DNA of 64,000 nt from Adineta steineri (lineage: Eukaryota > Rotifera > Eurotatoria > Adinetida > Adinetidae), in the NCBI GenBank assembly GCA_905250115.1, contig CAJNOI010000125.1, positions 77,721 through 141,720 of the forward strand, in the 5' to 3' direction. Below the pieces are notes generated by a model. That model had not been told where the DNA came from and did not search any database. It saw only the letters and a program-made list of their open reading frames with translations. The translations under genes and the position numbers were made by a program. Of the stretch, positions 12,763 through 25,909 are shown in pieces. How positions within the stretch are numbered: the first letter of the stretch is position 1; every line of letters begins with the position of its first letter.

Positions 12763-13329
12763 CTGGAAATAAGGAAAGGATATCGTATAGAAAGTTCATA
12801 GAGTTGACTGAGAACTATATTCAACTACGTGATATTGTTTTGATTCCATATATCGATGATAATTCAACTGACTTACTTTGAGAAAATTGATTCTATATTT
12901 AAATTATTTTATTAGGATAAAATAAAAGAGACAAAACAAAAAAAAAACAAAAAAATATCGATGTATATAACTAAATGCGCATATACAATGAATAAATATA
13001 TTAGTCGTTATAAACACACAGACACACATAGAAGTTGATTCTTATCTTATTCGTTGTGTAAATATACAACAAAAAAAGAAGAAAGAATGATAAGTCTCTA
13101 ATGATAAAAAATAAAAAGAAGAATACTGATTGTGTACAATACTTATATTATTGAATCGAAAAGATTGCTTTGTTCTATTAAAATTATCATGTGCAAATAG
13201 ATAAACCGGAATGAACGAATGACTATATAAAACAAATGCAATATATATAAATATATATATATTTCGTCAGATCTCTATTGCACTACTTATTAAAAAGAGA
13301 TTTCTGTATGAGAAAAATATTGTTTATTT
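12763..13329. promoter_or_regulatory. Spacer between SNX27-like stop and SNX17-like start
   Basis: 567 bp hold the 3' end of the SNX27-like gene and the upstream region of the SNX17-like gene, both transcribed leftward. A pyrimidine-rich tract followed by CAG abuts the SNX17-like ATG. No TATA box could be assigned with confidence. Confidence 0.35.
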
Positions 13330-15319
13330 TTATTCATGTTGTTCGATTTGTTTAATAGTTGTCTGTAATTCCCGAAGAATACATTCGAAACAATCATACA
13401 TAAATTGTGCAAATGGTGTTTGTAATTTAATTGCTTTAGTTGTATTCATTGTTGAACGTTTATATTCAAATATAAAATATTCTCCTGAAATATAATATTG
13501 TTCAATATTTGTCCAATCAAAATTTGCTATATGATCTGAATCTAATTGTCCGTCATTTGAACAAGCATGTAAACGAAGACGTGTAGAATTTAAAGATAAT
13601 ATAATACAACCATTATCTTTACGTGAACTACATGGACATGGAGGGAATGTTATTGTATTATAAATATCAGTTAATGTTTGAGCATATTTTATATATTCGA
13701 TTTCATTGAATGATTTCAATGTTGATCGTTGATCGATTGTTGAATTTTCGGAATGACTTAATTGATCAACTGCCTAAAAGAAAATTCAAGGTTAACCAAC
13801 GAACAGTCAATAATAAATGAGTCATATGATAAGATAAGAGTACGTATATAATTACCTCTCGATATAAATAATTTCGTGCTAATGGATATTTTAAAAGTTG
13901 ATTTTCTACAATTGGTGAAAAAATAAATTTACGCAAACATAAACAAGTCGTATTAGCTGTACAACAATTGTAAACATAAATTTGATGTGGATATTCATTT
14001 GAATGAAGTTTTCGTTCTAAAATCGTAAAAGAAAATATTATTTTCAACAAAAAATAATTATTTACCAAAGTTATAATCAAGAATTTCAAATAGATAAAAA
14101 TACGGTATACATTCTTTGGGTAAATCAATTTTTTCTGCAACAGCCTAAAATAATAATTTATATGAATATCGGTTAGAATTCTTTTGTTTTACTTGATAAA
14201 CTTTATCAGCATTAGAAAAACGTTTGATTTTTAAAATAGTTATTGATCGATCAGGTAACATTATTTTAAGTTCAACATCAATTGAAACTGAATCACGCTA
14301 AAATAAATATTCATTTTAATCAAGTAAATCTTCGTGTATTCTTACTTCATAAAGATCAGCTGATAAAAATTCTTGTACTAAATCACTATCACCAACAACA
14401 CGAACCGAACAAACTAATATTAATTTTAGTAAAAAATAATGTGAATTTTATTTATTTATTTACTTTTTTCAATGTATTGTTCAAGACCACGTCGTCGGGT
14501 ATCTAATTGTTGATCAGATAATTTAAATGGCCATTTTTTTGGTAGAGGACTAAATGGAAAATCTGGATATTCTTGTTTTAAAAGTTGATGTAATGAATCA
14601 AATTCACGATAACGTCTCGAACATAGATGACGACCTGATATATAGAATTTATTAATAAAAAAGTTTTTGATAAGGAAATAAAACTTACCAGCAATATAGA
14701 CATTGAATACCTAAAAAGTAATGTTAAGATAAGTAAAAATCTAATATTTTGTAACTTACATAAAATTTTTCACCGTGAATTTCTATTAAACTATAATCTG
14801 GTATTGTAATTGCTAATGAACGTCGTTCTGTATAATCATTTGAACTTCCACTTGAGTCTTCACCTGAATACATATTAATACGTCTATCTTCACCAGTTGA
14901 AGCAATAACTTGAAGAGAAAAAAAACAAGACTATTTTTATTTAAACTAAATTTTATTTTTCTATTTACCAACAAGATTAAGTTCATCGGTACTATGTTTA
15001 ATTAAATCAACAACTTGTTTATGTGATGCACCTTCAACATCAATACCATTCCTTTAAAAATATATATATATATATTTCGAAAGAATCACTTTGGTACATA
15101 CACTTTGAGAATTTTATCTCCAATACAAAGTCCAGCTTGTTCAGCTGAACTATGATTTGATACCGCTGATACATGTTGTAATGGTCCATAGAGTGTTCCG
15201 TGAATAGCTCTTATTTGACCACCTTCAACAACTTGTCCACGTACATTAAAACCAAAACCATCATTAGATTTTTTAATAGTTATATTTCGTGGTGTATATT
15301 TTGATGCTTGACTACTCAT
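13330..15319 (-). CDS. SNX27: Sorting nexin 27-like (PDZ-PX-FERM, retromer cargo adaptor)
   Basis: SNX27 recycles PDZ-ligand cargo from endosomes to the plasma membrane together with retromer. Ten exons: 15319-15102, 15051-14969, 14908-14760, 14710-14689, 14634-14464, 14413-14346, 14297-14193, 14144-14066, 14016-13856, 13773-13330 (1500 nt, 499 aa, all phases consistent). The PDZ domain (residues ~11-100) has [10 protein letters not shown] and [11 protein letters not shown], including the insert characteristic of SNX27. The PX domain has [20 protein letters not shown] and [16 protein letters not shown]-like modules follow ([40 protein letters not shown]). Exon 4 is a 22-nt microexon. It is the only PDZ-bearing sorting nexin type known to me. 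The start is the only ATG before the PDZ. Confidence 0.95.
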
Positions 15320-15670
15320 TATTATTATAATGAGATTGATATATTATACGTAAAATTATTTTTCAACCAAAAAAATTGATTCATTCGATTGGTTAATTAT
15401 TAAAACCAATCAATAAACTCGGGACTATTTTTAACACGTATGTGCAGATTGTCATTCCTTTTCTTTCTCGTCTCTATTAACTTTCATTGCCATTTGTGTA
15501 CCTATTTGTTCTTATGAAAAATCACGATTTCTTTTTTGTGTACTTTTAACCTTGTCAATATATATTTTTGTTTCTAGAATATATCTTCTTTTTTTCTAAT
15601 ACACAAGTATTCAAAGTTAGTTAATAATTTTTTGCGTTATTTTTCTAAAAAAACTTTCTATTTAGATTAA
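15320..15670. promoter_or_regulatory. Divergent promoter region, SNX27-like / histone H3
   Basis: 351 bp separate the two start codons, so both promoters lie here. Immediately before the H3 ATG is a pyrimidine-rich tract and TTTAG (15663-15665 = TAG), five bases from the ATG, which looks like a splice or trans-splice acceptor. I could not place a convincing TATA box. Confidence 0.45.
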
Positions 15671-16132
<462 letters not shown>

Positions 16133-17833
16133 AAAAATAAAATAATTGAATAGATATGTATAAAAATAAAAAATGTATTGTTCTTTTTTTTTTGTTTTCT
16201 GTCTTATGGTCGATTATTCATTTATCCTTTATATTATAATTAGTATTTGTCTCAGGATGATTTTCTGATGTATACACTATGTGTTCATTCAAAAATCTTC
16301 TCTCATTTTCTTTTTGTTGTACCGTAGAAACTAAAATAAGAAATATATTGAATGAAATTAGATTGTTTTTCTTTTTGTTCTTGTGTTTATGTATAATTCG
16401 TTTGTATCTCTGTGTAGTTATGCGTATTAGAAGAACTTATATGACATCGTTTTGAAATGAAATAAAACATTTATCTTTGTTGGCATACTATAGATCTAAC
16501 ATAAGAATTATTCAATGAAAAATAAATTGAAACCTTTTTATTGAACATATAAAAGTAATAATAATACTTTCAAGTTACTATTAACTTATCAATAAGACAA
16601 AAAAATGCAACGAACATTATTGAATAAACAAAAGTTGTTCTCCAGATGGCGTATCGCTAAATCAATTGTTTATACTAAGTTTACTGAAAGATATTGATAA
16701 AATTGAATTTCATATACGTCTCGATCATAACAAAACTTGACATGTTTTTATAGATGTGTCCAAGTATCCTTTCCAGTATTTTTCTTATTAGTATAAGGGA
16801 CAGTAGCAGTGATTAACTCCTATTGATGTTTGTTTATTACTGGACTTCAGTTTTCCGATAGTATCTTTGACCTATAATTTTATCTAGTGGAAAAAATGGC
16901 GATTATAAAGAGCGTGGGTATGGGTGTGGTGCGTGGGTGTTAGTATGAATGTGGATTGATAGAGGACCGACACACACCCACACCCTAATAAGTAAATTCA
17001 CGAGATATATGAGGTGGTCTAAAAATAACACCTTAATACAAAAATTAAAAATCTCCGTTTCGACTCGATTTATTTAGCTGATTTTATTTGAAATTTACTC
17101 TCTGACACAATCATATAAGTAAATGTTACTATAAAGTATTAAGATTGACATGATAAAAGAAGTGTTGTCTATTGTCAAATAAGAAAATTCTGTACATAGT
17201 TTTTAGTTGTTATCGAAGAGAATAATAAAAAGAAATTTTATGTATGATATTACATTGACGTACATAGAAAAAAGTTTTTGAATTAAATTCAGCTAGTTTC
17301 AATCAAGTCGGAATGAAGACATTTTTCTATACATTACTATTCGTTATTAATATCACCATACAAATGATTTATTTATCTTGTCTATATTACATTGAATTAT
17401 AAACCGTATCTCTACATTTGGATAATCTGCATATTTCTTTGTTCGTCGTTTTACACTTGCTGTTATTATCCCTAATTCAATTGAGATAAAAGCATCTATT
17501 TGTCATGCACAATCAATTTATGTAAGTAGTGTTATGCAAATTTTTGAAAATAATACAATCATGAAAGTAATATGCTGATTTTCTTTGGATACTCGAGGTC
17601 TAAGAGAACAAGAAAATTATAATTTAGTGGTAGATACATTTTCTTGACGTTTTCCAGATGGATAAATATTGTCATATTTATATACAAACAAAGAATAGTT
17701 ATTAACAAGAAATTTTAAGTATACATGAATTATTTATTTTCAATTCAAAATTTATCTGACAATCAGCATATAAAATTTAAAAAGAAAAAAGTGAAAATTT
17801 TTCCTAGAAATTATCTTTTATATGCATCAGATA
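16133..17833. other. Intergenic; contains one GT-rich inverted repeat
   Basis: No coding exon was recognised. The first ~60 bases are the H3 3' UTR with A-rich polyadenylation signals. A GT-rich inverted repeat sits at 16912-16986. Confidence 0.5.
16912..16986. repeat. GT-rich inverted repeat (telomere-like family member)
   Basis: Left half GCGTGGGTATGGGTGTGG, right half ACACACACCCACACCCT, separated by about 35 bp. It has the same architecture as the members at 3139, 6391, 48429 and 61277, but lacks the ATCTTGAGGG ends. Confidence 0.6.
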
Positions 17834-18386
17834 TTAAAAATCAAAATAAGGATCAATGATATTACGTAAAACCATTCGTGAGAAATTCTTTGGTCTAATC
17901 TTGAGCATTGTTCGTTTATGTTTTTCATTATAATCGGGACAATCAGTTTTGATTATTTTTTTAATCAGTCGTCCATATTGCTTACCGAAAGTAACTAGAA
18001 ATTGACCTAATTGTTCTTCATCATCAGCAATACTAAAACAAAACGTTTAAAAATAAAATTCAAATCTTTTTTTGTTTTTAATTTAATACAATCATATCCT
18101 TACCTACAAAGATAACCAAGAAATGAATATGTTGGTCGACTTGATGGTCGATGTACGCGAGAATTAGAATTAAGAAATCGACTCATTTCAGGAAATGGAT
18201 GATAACCTGCCTCCTTTGAACTATTCATATTATATATAAATATTATTCAATATATAAAACAAGCAAGAAAGAAATTCAATTAACTTACCCATCAAAATCT
18301 GAACTCACTGAACGACAATGAACTGTTATGCAATAAAAGGATAAAAGTAATGTGTAAACACACGTTATATAGATCATATTACTCAT
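17834..18386 (-). CDS. Small secreted protein, possible prohormone
   Basis: I do not recognise a family. Three exons, 18386-18289, 18220-18104 and 18032-17834, splice in frame (414 nt, 137 aa). All introns are GT...AG. The N-terminus is a clear signal peptide: MSNM, a hydrophobic run (YITCVYTLLLSFYCITV), then HCRS. The mature part has only two cysteines (GYLCS and TDCPDY) and basic or glycine-basic sites (TFGKQYGR, LIKK, EKHKR) of the kind used for peptide processing and amidation. It ends DPYFDF. It could therefore be a neuropeptide/hormone precursor, but no known peptide motif is visible. It lies next to a neuropeptide-type GPCR; no functional link is shown. Confidence 0.62.
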
Positions 18387-18711
18387 CAGTATCTTTTGAA
18401 TGTATTCAAATAAATATGGTATTAGGTAAATATTATGTTAATATATCGATCTTGTGCTTATATATAATACACATATATATGGCATAAGATGAAACAAGCG
18501 AATGTTCGTCAATGAGACATCTCTGTGTCTGTAGGCGTTATTGCCTAAAAAAGACGCAGACAGAATGTTAAGTATTTCTCAGCGTAGGATGCTGTTTATT
18601 GGCATCTTAAGATACCAGAATAATTACAATTGTTTCTTTCTCATTAATTTTTTTTCTTTTATTATTTATTTCTTGATTGTCTTATAATGTATTCTTAAAG
18701 GTTTTATCCTG

Positions 18712-21700
18712 TCAAACATTAGTCAATCGAAAACAGATAGGTCCATTGTGGGTGTAACTATTGATTCCAGTATATTTTGTTGTATTATTACTGTTATTAT
18801 TATTAGTAGTATTAATTTTATCATGTCCACCAAAATGATTGAATATACTCGTTGAATCTTTAATGTGTTTATTTTTCATAGAAGATCGATTGATGATTGA
18901 ATTTGATGAATGATGTATAGTGCCTGATGTTCTATATTGTATCATTGTTGATGATGTTGATTTCATTCTTGCAACTGTTTTCGAAGAACAACAGCAACAA
19001 CAAGTACAACACCAACAGCAAGATGTAAATAGCTCACGAAATTTAAGACGAAATTTATCTAAAATATAGAACAAGTAATTTAATACATCGACGTCATTTT
19101 CTTTTTTTTGATTACCACTCATAATATTATATATAATTGGATTGATTGATGAATTGAAATAAGGAAGAAAATGAGAAATTAACGCACTAATTGTAATAAT
19201 TTTTATTGTATCTGTACGAACAAGATGAACTGTTGTAGGTTCAAAACATCCGAAATTTTCATTGAGACTATCGTTAGTTGTTGTTGGATGTTTAACATAT
19301 TCCAAATAAACATAAATATATCTAAATTATTTTTATATCAATTATCCAAAAAACAAAAAATTATTTCTTAATTTTTTTCTTTACCTGAATAAATTAAAAA
19401 CATGTACTGGAATAAAGCAAATAGCAAAAATAATTACAACAGATATAAGCATTTTTGCTGCTTTTTGTCGATTTTCTTGAACAATTAAATTCGATGATTT
19501 TGTTGAACTCACTGCACTACTAGTATGAGAATCATCTACGAAAAAAAAACGAAGTTTTTTAAGTATATAAATTCTTTTTTCTAACCTGAATATGTTAATA
19601 CATTGGAATTTCTTGTAAAATTTTCATTATGATTTACTCGTTCACTTGGTAATGAACCCCAAAGAACACGTGCAACACCAGTATATGTATATACCATTAG
19701 ACAAAGTGGAATAATAAATAAACAAAGTGATATGTGTAATTGATAGAGAAGATCAAATAATGGATGAGAATGCCATTGACAACTAAATGAAAATAAATAT
19801 AATTTATAAAATTTTCATTGAATATACATTACTATGTTAAATATATTGTTTGTATTCGATCACCAAATTGTTGACTGAGTGTCATCATAACAGCATCTGG
19901 AAAAAGAAAAAACATTAGAAAACGATTACATTTTGTCATAATCTGTACATTCGATTAAATAGTTTTATTCTATTTTTAGCTAGACTTTTCATAGTATTAC
20001 AATAGTAATACAGTTGTAAATAAATAATATACTAACAGTAGAACAATCGTCCTATAGGATTGATTATTTATCAATCGAATATTTTCATTTAATAAATCGA
20101 TTCAAGTAAATTATATTTATATATATATATCATAAAAATCCAATTATATTTTTCTCCTCTTCTTCTTATCAGAATAAAAAAAGAAAAGAAAAGAAATCAT
20201 AAAATCATTATTTAACCTGGAAGAACAAGTAATATTGAAAGTATCCAAATAGATATAATTAAAATTCTTGCACGTTGTTTTGTTCCAGTAAATTTTAATG
20301 GATAAACAATAGCTTGATAACGTTCAATTGAAATAGCCATTAATGTTAATACGGACACAGAAATCGACATATTCTAAATATTCAAAAAATATATATATAT
20401 ACTTATGTTTTGTCTTTCTTTGAATAATAAAACGAATTTTATGATTAGAGCATATGAGCTATAAAAGATTTTCTTTTTTTTTTATTTTGTTTAAAACATA
20501 AAAACATGTTAGTCTTATTATTGATTCTTATTATTCCATATGCATTATGTGTGCCGGATCCGACGTTACCAAATGCAACTGTTTTAGAAATTCAAAATAT
20601 AAATAAACTTGAATTTTCTCGTGAAGAAGTAGTATTAGGTCTAACAGCTACTTTTACTTTTATAATATCCAACTTAGATTATGCGCTAAATGAATTACAT
20701 ATTGAATCTTATTATTATTCAATAACATTCGTTGGTGAAGAATATCATGAGGAACGAACACCATTAGAAATTATACCATCAAATACTAATGAAACAGAAT
20801 ATCATGGTGTATTGAAAATGAAGAATTTAGAAGAAGAAGGAAATTATTTAATATGCGTTATTTTTATGAATACAACAGCACAATTAATTGTTTCAAGTCG
20901 TTTTTGTCATGTTGTATCCCTTTCACATGACTGTAAACTAGAAGCAGCGGACGGAACATTTGATAATCAACATATTTATGTCTTATTACCATTCGTTGCT
21001 TTTATGTTACTTCTTGTTGTTATAATTACACGTATAAAACGTTTTGTTAAGCGACCACGTACAATTGAAGCTATACTCGAAACATTACCACAACATCATG
21101 CACAACGTTTAGAAAGTCTTGCTCCTGATGCTGACGCTAGACGACGACGACGCACACAACAAGATATCAACGATCATATACGACAGGATTCAGTAATCGA
21201 AATTCAAGGTAATCTGGGTGGTGATGAAAATTTTACAATGTATTATAATACCGATAATACATCGTTAGAAACTATACAAGAATGAGAATTCCGAGAATTA
21301 TACATCTTTTTTTTCTTCTCTTTCAAGTAAATATCAGAAAACTAATTATTTTCAGTTATATATTGTCTATTCTTTATATAAATACATTGATAAGAAACGA
21401 AAAAAATACCTGTATATAATTAACAAATTTGCAGAGAATTAAACCAAAAAACCATGTTTTTGTTACATCTTGAATAACTGTAGCTGGTAAACAAAATAGA
21501 AGAACTAAAAGATCAGCTGCAGCTAAATTCATAATAAACATATTAGTAACTGTCCTAAAAAATGAAGATTATAAAGATAAGAAACAATACATATATCTCT
21601 TTTATACAACCTCATGCTTCGATTACGTTGTATGACAATAATCACAAGTAGATTACCAACTGTACCAACAATAAAAACAATAAGATAAAGTACAATACAC

Positions 21701-21834
21701 ATCCATTCATAATAGGTTGGTAAAACATATTTTAAAATTAAATCTAATACCATATCATCCGATAAACAATTATTTTTAATATCAATAAAATAACAAGAAC
21801 TTGAATTATACAAACATACTTTTGATGTATTCAT
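18712..21834 (-). CDS. Rhodopsin-family neuropeptide GPCR (orexin/allatotropin-receptor-like)
   Basis: Seven exons: 21834-21611, 21554-21410, 20373-20217, 19896-19833, 19782-19586, 19535-19385, 19321-18712 (1548 nt, 515 aa, all phases consistent). Class A landmarks appear in order: TM1 [13 protein letters not shown]2 [22 protein letters not shown]3 Cys in ILCKF; ERY at the end of TM3 ([14 protein letters not shown]); ECL2 Cys (YLTYCQWH); TM6 [17 protein letters not shown]7 [14 protein letters not shown]. The N-terminus has N-glycosylation sites. TM2, TM6 and TM7 resemble orexin, allatotropin and related neuropeptide receptors, but the ligand cannot be assigned. The long tail starts with a cysteine cluster ([14 protein letters not shown]), a likely palmitoylation site. 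Another gene lies antisense in the ~1 kb intron between the second and third exons. Confidence 0.88.
20506..21285 (+). CDS. Nested intronless single-pass membrane protein, unknown
   Basis: 259 aa, one exon, entirely inside an intron of the GPCR and on the opposite strand. It has a signal peptide ([15 protein letters not shown]), an extracellular part of ~150 aa with N-x-T sites (PNAT, SNTNETE, MNTT) and a beta-sandwich feel (alternating hydrophobics; Cys pairs CVIFM...RFCHVV...DCKL, possibly FN3- or Ig-like). A transmembrane helix follows at ~165-187 ([20 protein letters not shown]). The cytoplasmic tail is basic (ARRRRRT) and ends [10 protein letters not shown]. Codon usage and uninterrupted length support a real gene. 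I do not recognise the family. Confidence 0.72.
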   Translation: MLVLLLILIIPYALCVPDPTLPNATVLEIQNINKLEFSREEVVLGLTATFTFIISNLDYALNELHIESYYYSITFVGEEYHEERTPLEIIPSNTNETEYHGVLKMKNLEEEGNYLICVIFMNTTAQLIVSSRFCHVVSLSHDCKLEAADGTFDNQHIYVLLPFVAFMLLLVVIITRIKRFVKRPRTIEAILETLPQHHAQRLESLAPDADARRRRRTQQDINDHIRQDSVIEIQGNLGGDENFTMYYNTDNTSLETIQE

Positions 21835-23844
21835 TATTAAGAAAAAGAAATCGATTATATTCTAAAAGAACAAATATCAATCGATTAATTATTTAAGATA
21901 TAAAAAGAAAATATATGAATAAATGATGAAACATATTGAATTTTTTCTTCGTCATTGAATAAGGTGGTGTATGTGTAAAGAAAACAAAAACAGAAATAGA
22001 GAACTCAACTGTTCGACAAATGTCTATTAGATAAGAACCATCCGAAAAAGAAAAATAACCTAGGTTGGAATAACTTTATAGGAGAGAGTATTGAAATGAT
22101 GTGATTACTTTTCAAAAAAATATTCGTGATATGAATATTCTAATGTATATTATCATTTATAATAACACAGCTTTTTTTGTCATCAGTTTAATGATCCACA
22201 TTATTATGATAACAGTAACATTTGTCTAGCTATTTCCTTGTAAGATAACCTAATGAATTTATTAGGAAATAAAATATTTGACTATACCTTTTAAAACCAA
22301 TATTTTCGAACTGATTAGTCTTAAGTGATAGAGTAAGATGCGTCGGTAAGTTTGCTCTTCAAATGCAGAAATAGATAAATGTAGAAAGAAACAAACGAAT
22401 AAATACTACGATATACGTGTTTCACATTCTCGTCTATTCTATCGCATAGTATACACTATAAAATTTATCTGCATAATTGATAGAATTATATGATTCATAT
22501 AATAACTATATATAATTATTAAATGAACCATTTACTTACCTTTATTTAATTCTAATTCATAGATTAATAGTATAGTATTGTCTATGAACTTCATATGATC
22601 ATAAAGACAAATAATATTCTACGATAAGATCTTGTAATAAAAAAGAAATGTGCGTTTTATCATATTATTATAATAAATTAGAATATAATGAAAAAACAAG
22701 AATATCATTAATATATTTCCCTAGTCAAAATAATCCAAAACATTTTATTTTATTAGTTATTAGTTAGTTGATTTCGTATTATTGCTTACATTGTAGATAC
22801 ATCTTTGAATACGTAATCTATTCTGATATTTTCCATAATAAAATAATACAAAAATTGAATTAATAATTGTAAGTTATGTCTTTTATATATAATATTTAAA
22901 AACATGATTTTTGCATTTGTTTACCGAATTCCCTGACTTTTCTCCTTTCAATAATAGTAAATGTTAAAAGTCAAGTGTACTTACCACAGTTTCCTTTTGA
23001 TCATTGAATACTCTGTGAGTTTTTGCATGTAATAGATCGGAAAAATTGACAGAACTACTTTAACTCAACTAAGTAAATGATTAATACAAATAGGAACCTT
23101 CTGTTTTACTAATACTTGAACAATATTTGTACTCCCTCTTTTTTTCAGAAATACTCATTCTTCAAACTGACATTTTTATAGTACGACAAGTCATCAAAGA
23201 TATCTTTTCTAATATTATCATAAAATCATCTTATTCTTTGATACTTTTAATGTATATAAAATGAATAGATGTCACGAAAAAAAAAAGAAATTAATTTTTT
23301 CTTATCTAAATACACCAACGAGAATAGTCTAATTCAAAGAATTGAATATATTTATTAACAATATATGGTTATTTCTTATTTCCTTTTCACAATAAAGACA
23401 TGTTTTGATGTCCTAGTCTTATTGTCATTTATTATTTAATTATGTTCTCTACTTATCAAATACAATAAATCATTTTGATTTAACGAATAGGAAAAAGAAG
23501 TGACAAAGTCATATATAATTGTATATGATGATTTCATCGATGTTATTATTGTTTCGTTTCAAGAGAGAAAACCTAAATTATTAAATGTGATAAATAGTTT
23601 TTAATAGATCTAAGTTAATTTTAATGTATTTTATGCATAGATTTTGAATCAATCTTATTATACTTTAACTTATGTATAACTGAGAATTTGATAATAATTA
23701 AATAAAATGATATTTATTTTTTTTATGGACAAAAGTAAAATAACGAGAAAAAAACTGAATTGATCACATTAACTTTAATAAACATTTCTAGACGTATAAC
23801 CTTTCTTGCCATAAACTATTAACAATTGAAAATTAGTAATAAAT
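21835..23844. other. Intergenic, nothing recognised
   Basis: 2 kb of AT-rich sequence between the GPCR start and the 3' end of the PPP1R42-like gene. No exon, RNA gene or terminal repeat was recognised. It should hold the GPCR promoter. Confidence 0.45.
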
Positions 23845-25599
23845 TCATTTAAAATATGTTGGATTTTGAGCAGTGAAAAGGCGACCATGATTTGAAATTG
23901 TTAATTCAGGATTGTTTGAGCTTTTAGATGATGAATGGCTTAATATTCTATTTGATCCTGAAGTAAATTTTCTATAAAAATAACACAAACATAAATAATA
24001 TTTTGATACAAAAAAAAATATTCGAATTAACAAACCGATGATCACTTTCTCCCAAAGGCATCTGAAATTGACTAGTTTTAGCTGGACCAATATCGTTTTT
24101 AATTACATTATGATGATGATCTATTTTTAAACAAAAAACAATATCAAAAAATAGTTCATTTCAAATCTAAGAATAACTGAAAGCAAATTAAAATTTTTTT
24201 CAAAACTATCTATACTTGAATATAATTAAGAGTTCAAATGATATATAAATATACATTAAAAAGAATTAATTATAAAACTATATTAATTTATAAATATGAA
24301 AAGTAAGCAGCCCGATTAATAGAATATATAGGGGAAAATATGAATTAAAGCGGTAAAATACCAAGTCTGGATGAAGATGGACGAGGAAAAACTAGAATAT
24401 AATATTTGTTTCGGAATATTCTCCATATTAAAAGCAAAAAAATACTAGTTGTTTTTGTTTGTATTCTAGTAGAAGAGAAAAAACTAACCTGGCATTTGAT
24501 GTATTGTCATTGATTGTGCTCGTCCAACTTTCGCACTAATGGTTGGCAGAGTTACAGAAACTAATTATATATATATATTAATCGCAATCTTATAATTATA
24601 AAAATTTCATTGACATACTACGATGATTTGGATAGTGCATTGATGTTTCATGAAAATCTGGTCTAGATCTTTCTCGTGTTTGTAAAGCTTCACGTGAAGC
24701 TTTCCAACTTTTTAAAAATTGTCGAGAATTATCTGTTATTTGTTTTCCATCAAGCATTTCTATATATACAAAATTCTTATATAATAAAAATCTATTGAGA
24801 AAAAAAATATTTACCTAATGTTGTTGAAACAACAATTAATCGTTCACGATAACGTCCTTTTGCACATAATGGATTTCGATTTGTATCAAGTCTTCTTAAA
24901 CGTGGCCATATACTTAAAAGTTGAACAAGTTCACGAAGATCTTCTAAACTATTATTGCTTGCTGATAATTCTTGTAACTTTTCCAAACAACTTAATTCCG
25001 TTAGAGAATCTAAATTATTGCCACTAACATTTAAAATTTCTAAGAAATAGAAAAAAGAAAAATATTATATTTTTTTTTGTTTGAAATAGTTTACCAAGAC
25101 CATGTGATAAACACTGTAAAGTTCGTGGTTCAAAAACAAGTTTTTCACCTTGTGGTAAACGTTGATTTTCAATATAAATTTCTTTAATATGAATATTTTT
25201 ATCAAGACCTTCAAGAACTTGAATTTGATTACCACCAAGATATAATTTTTGTAATTTCGGACAACAATCAAGATTTTCTAATTTTTGTAAACGATTATTT
25301 TGTAAATAAAGATGTGTTAAATTTTCAGCAAAATTTAAATTTTCAATTTTAGTTAAAATATTATCATAGAGATAAATTACTGTTAATTGACGACAAGGTG
25401 GAATTGATTCCTTAAAAAAATTCTAGTAGATAAGTTAATAAAGGAAGAATAGAAAAATTATTACAATAGATTCAATGCCTCGATTTTGAAATGGTAAATG
25501 TGTAAGACGTGAAAGATAATGTTCAACGGATTCATCAGCACGTCGTTTATTATGACCAGGTGTTTGTTTAGCAATAAGATCAGATGTTAATTTTACCAT
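23845..25599 (-). CDS. PPP1R42: PPP1R42-like leucine-rich repeat protein (TLRR/LRRC67)
   Basis: PPP1R42 is a PP1-interacting LRR protein linked to microtubules and centrosomes in testis and ciliated cells. The start at 25599 gives MVKLTSDLIAKQT, closely matching the vertebrate N-terminus. Successive exons on the minus strand encode SDS22-type repeats: LTVIYLYDNIL, ENLTHLYLQNNRL, LQKLYLGGNQI, the diagnostic IYIENQRLPQGEKLVFEPRTL, LNVSGNN, LSASNNSLEDL. The LRR cap includes RLRRLDTNRNPLC and KGRYRERLIVVS. A non-repeat C-terminal tail (SHSSSKSSNNPEL) is built from several short exons, the last ending in a stop at 23845; boundaries in the tail (23845-24700) are less certain. An acceptor-like TTTTTAG lies 9 nt before the ATG. 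Confidence 0.9.
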
Positions 25600-25909
25600 C
25601 GTGATATTCTAAAAATCGAGAAAAGAAAGAAACAATTTATAAAGAAAAAAAAACTAACATTAGACATACATCATGTGTTGCTAAGCAACGACCTTTAAAA
25701 CAGAACGATTGTGAAGGAATATCCAAATGTATGCTTTTTTTTATTCAAAAATTACATATTTGTTGTTCGTTTTATTCCACTACAGACATAGAAAATAAGA
25801 ACAAGTATATATTAAGGCTGTGACCATATTTCTTATTGTGGGAAATTAAAATGTCATCGAATAGCTATCAAAGTGATTGTTTTAATAAGACCATCTTTTG
25901 TTGTCTAAT

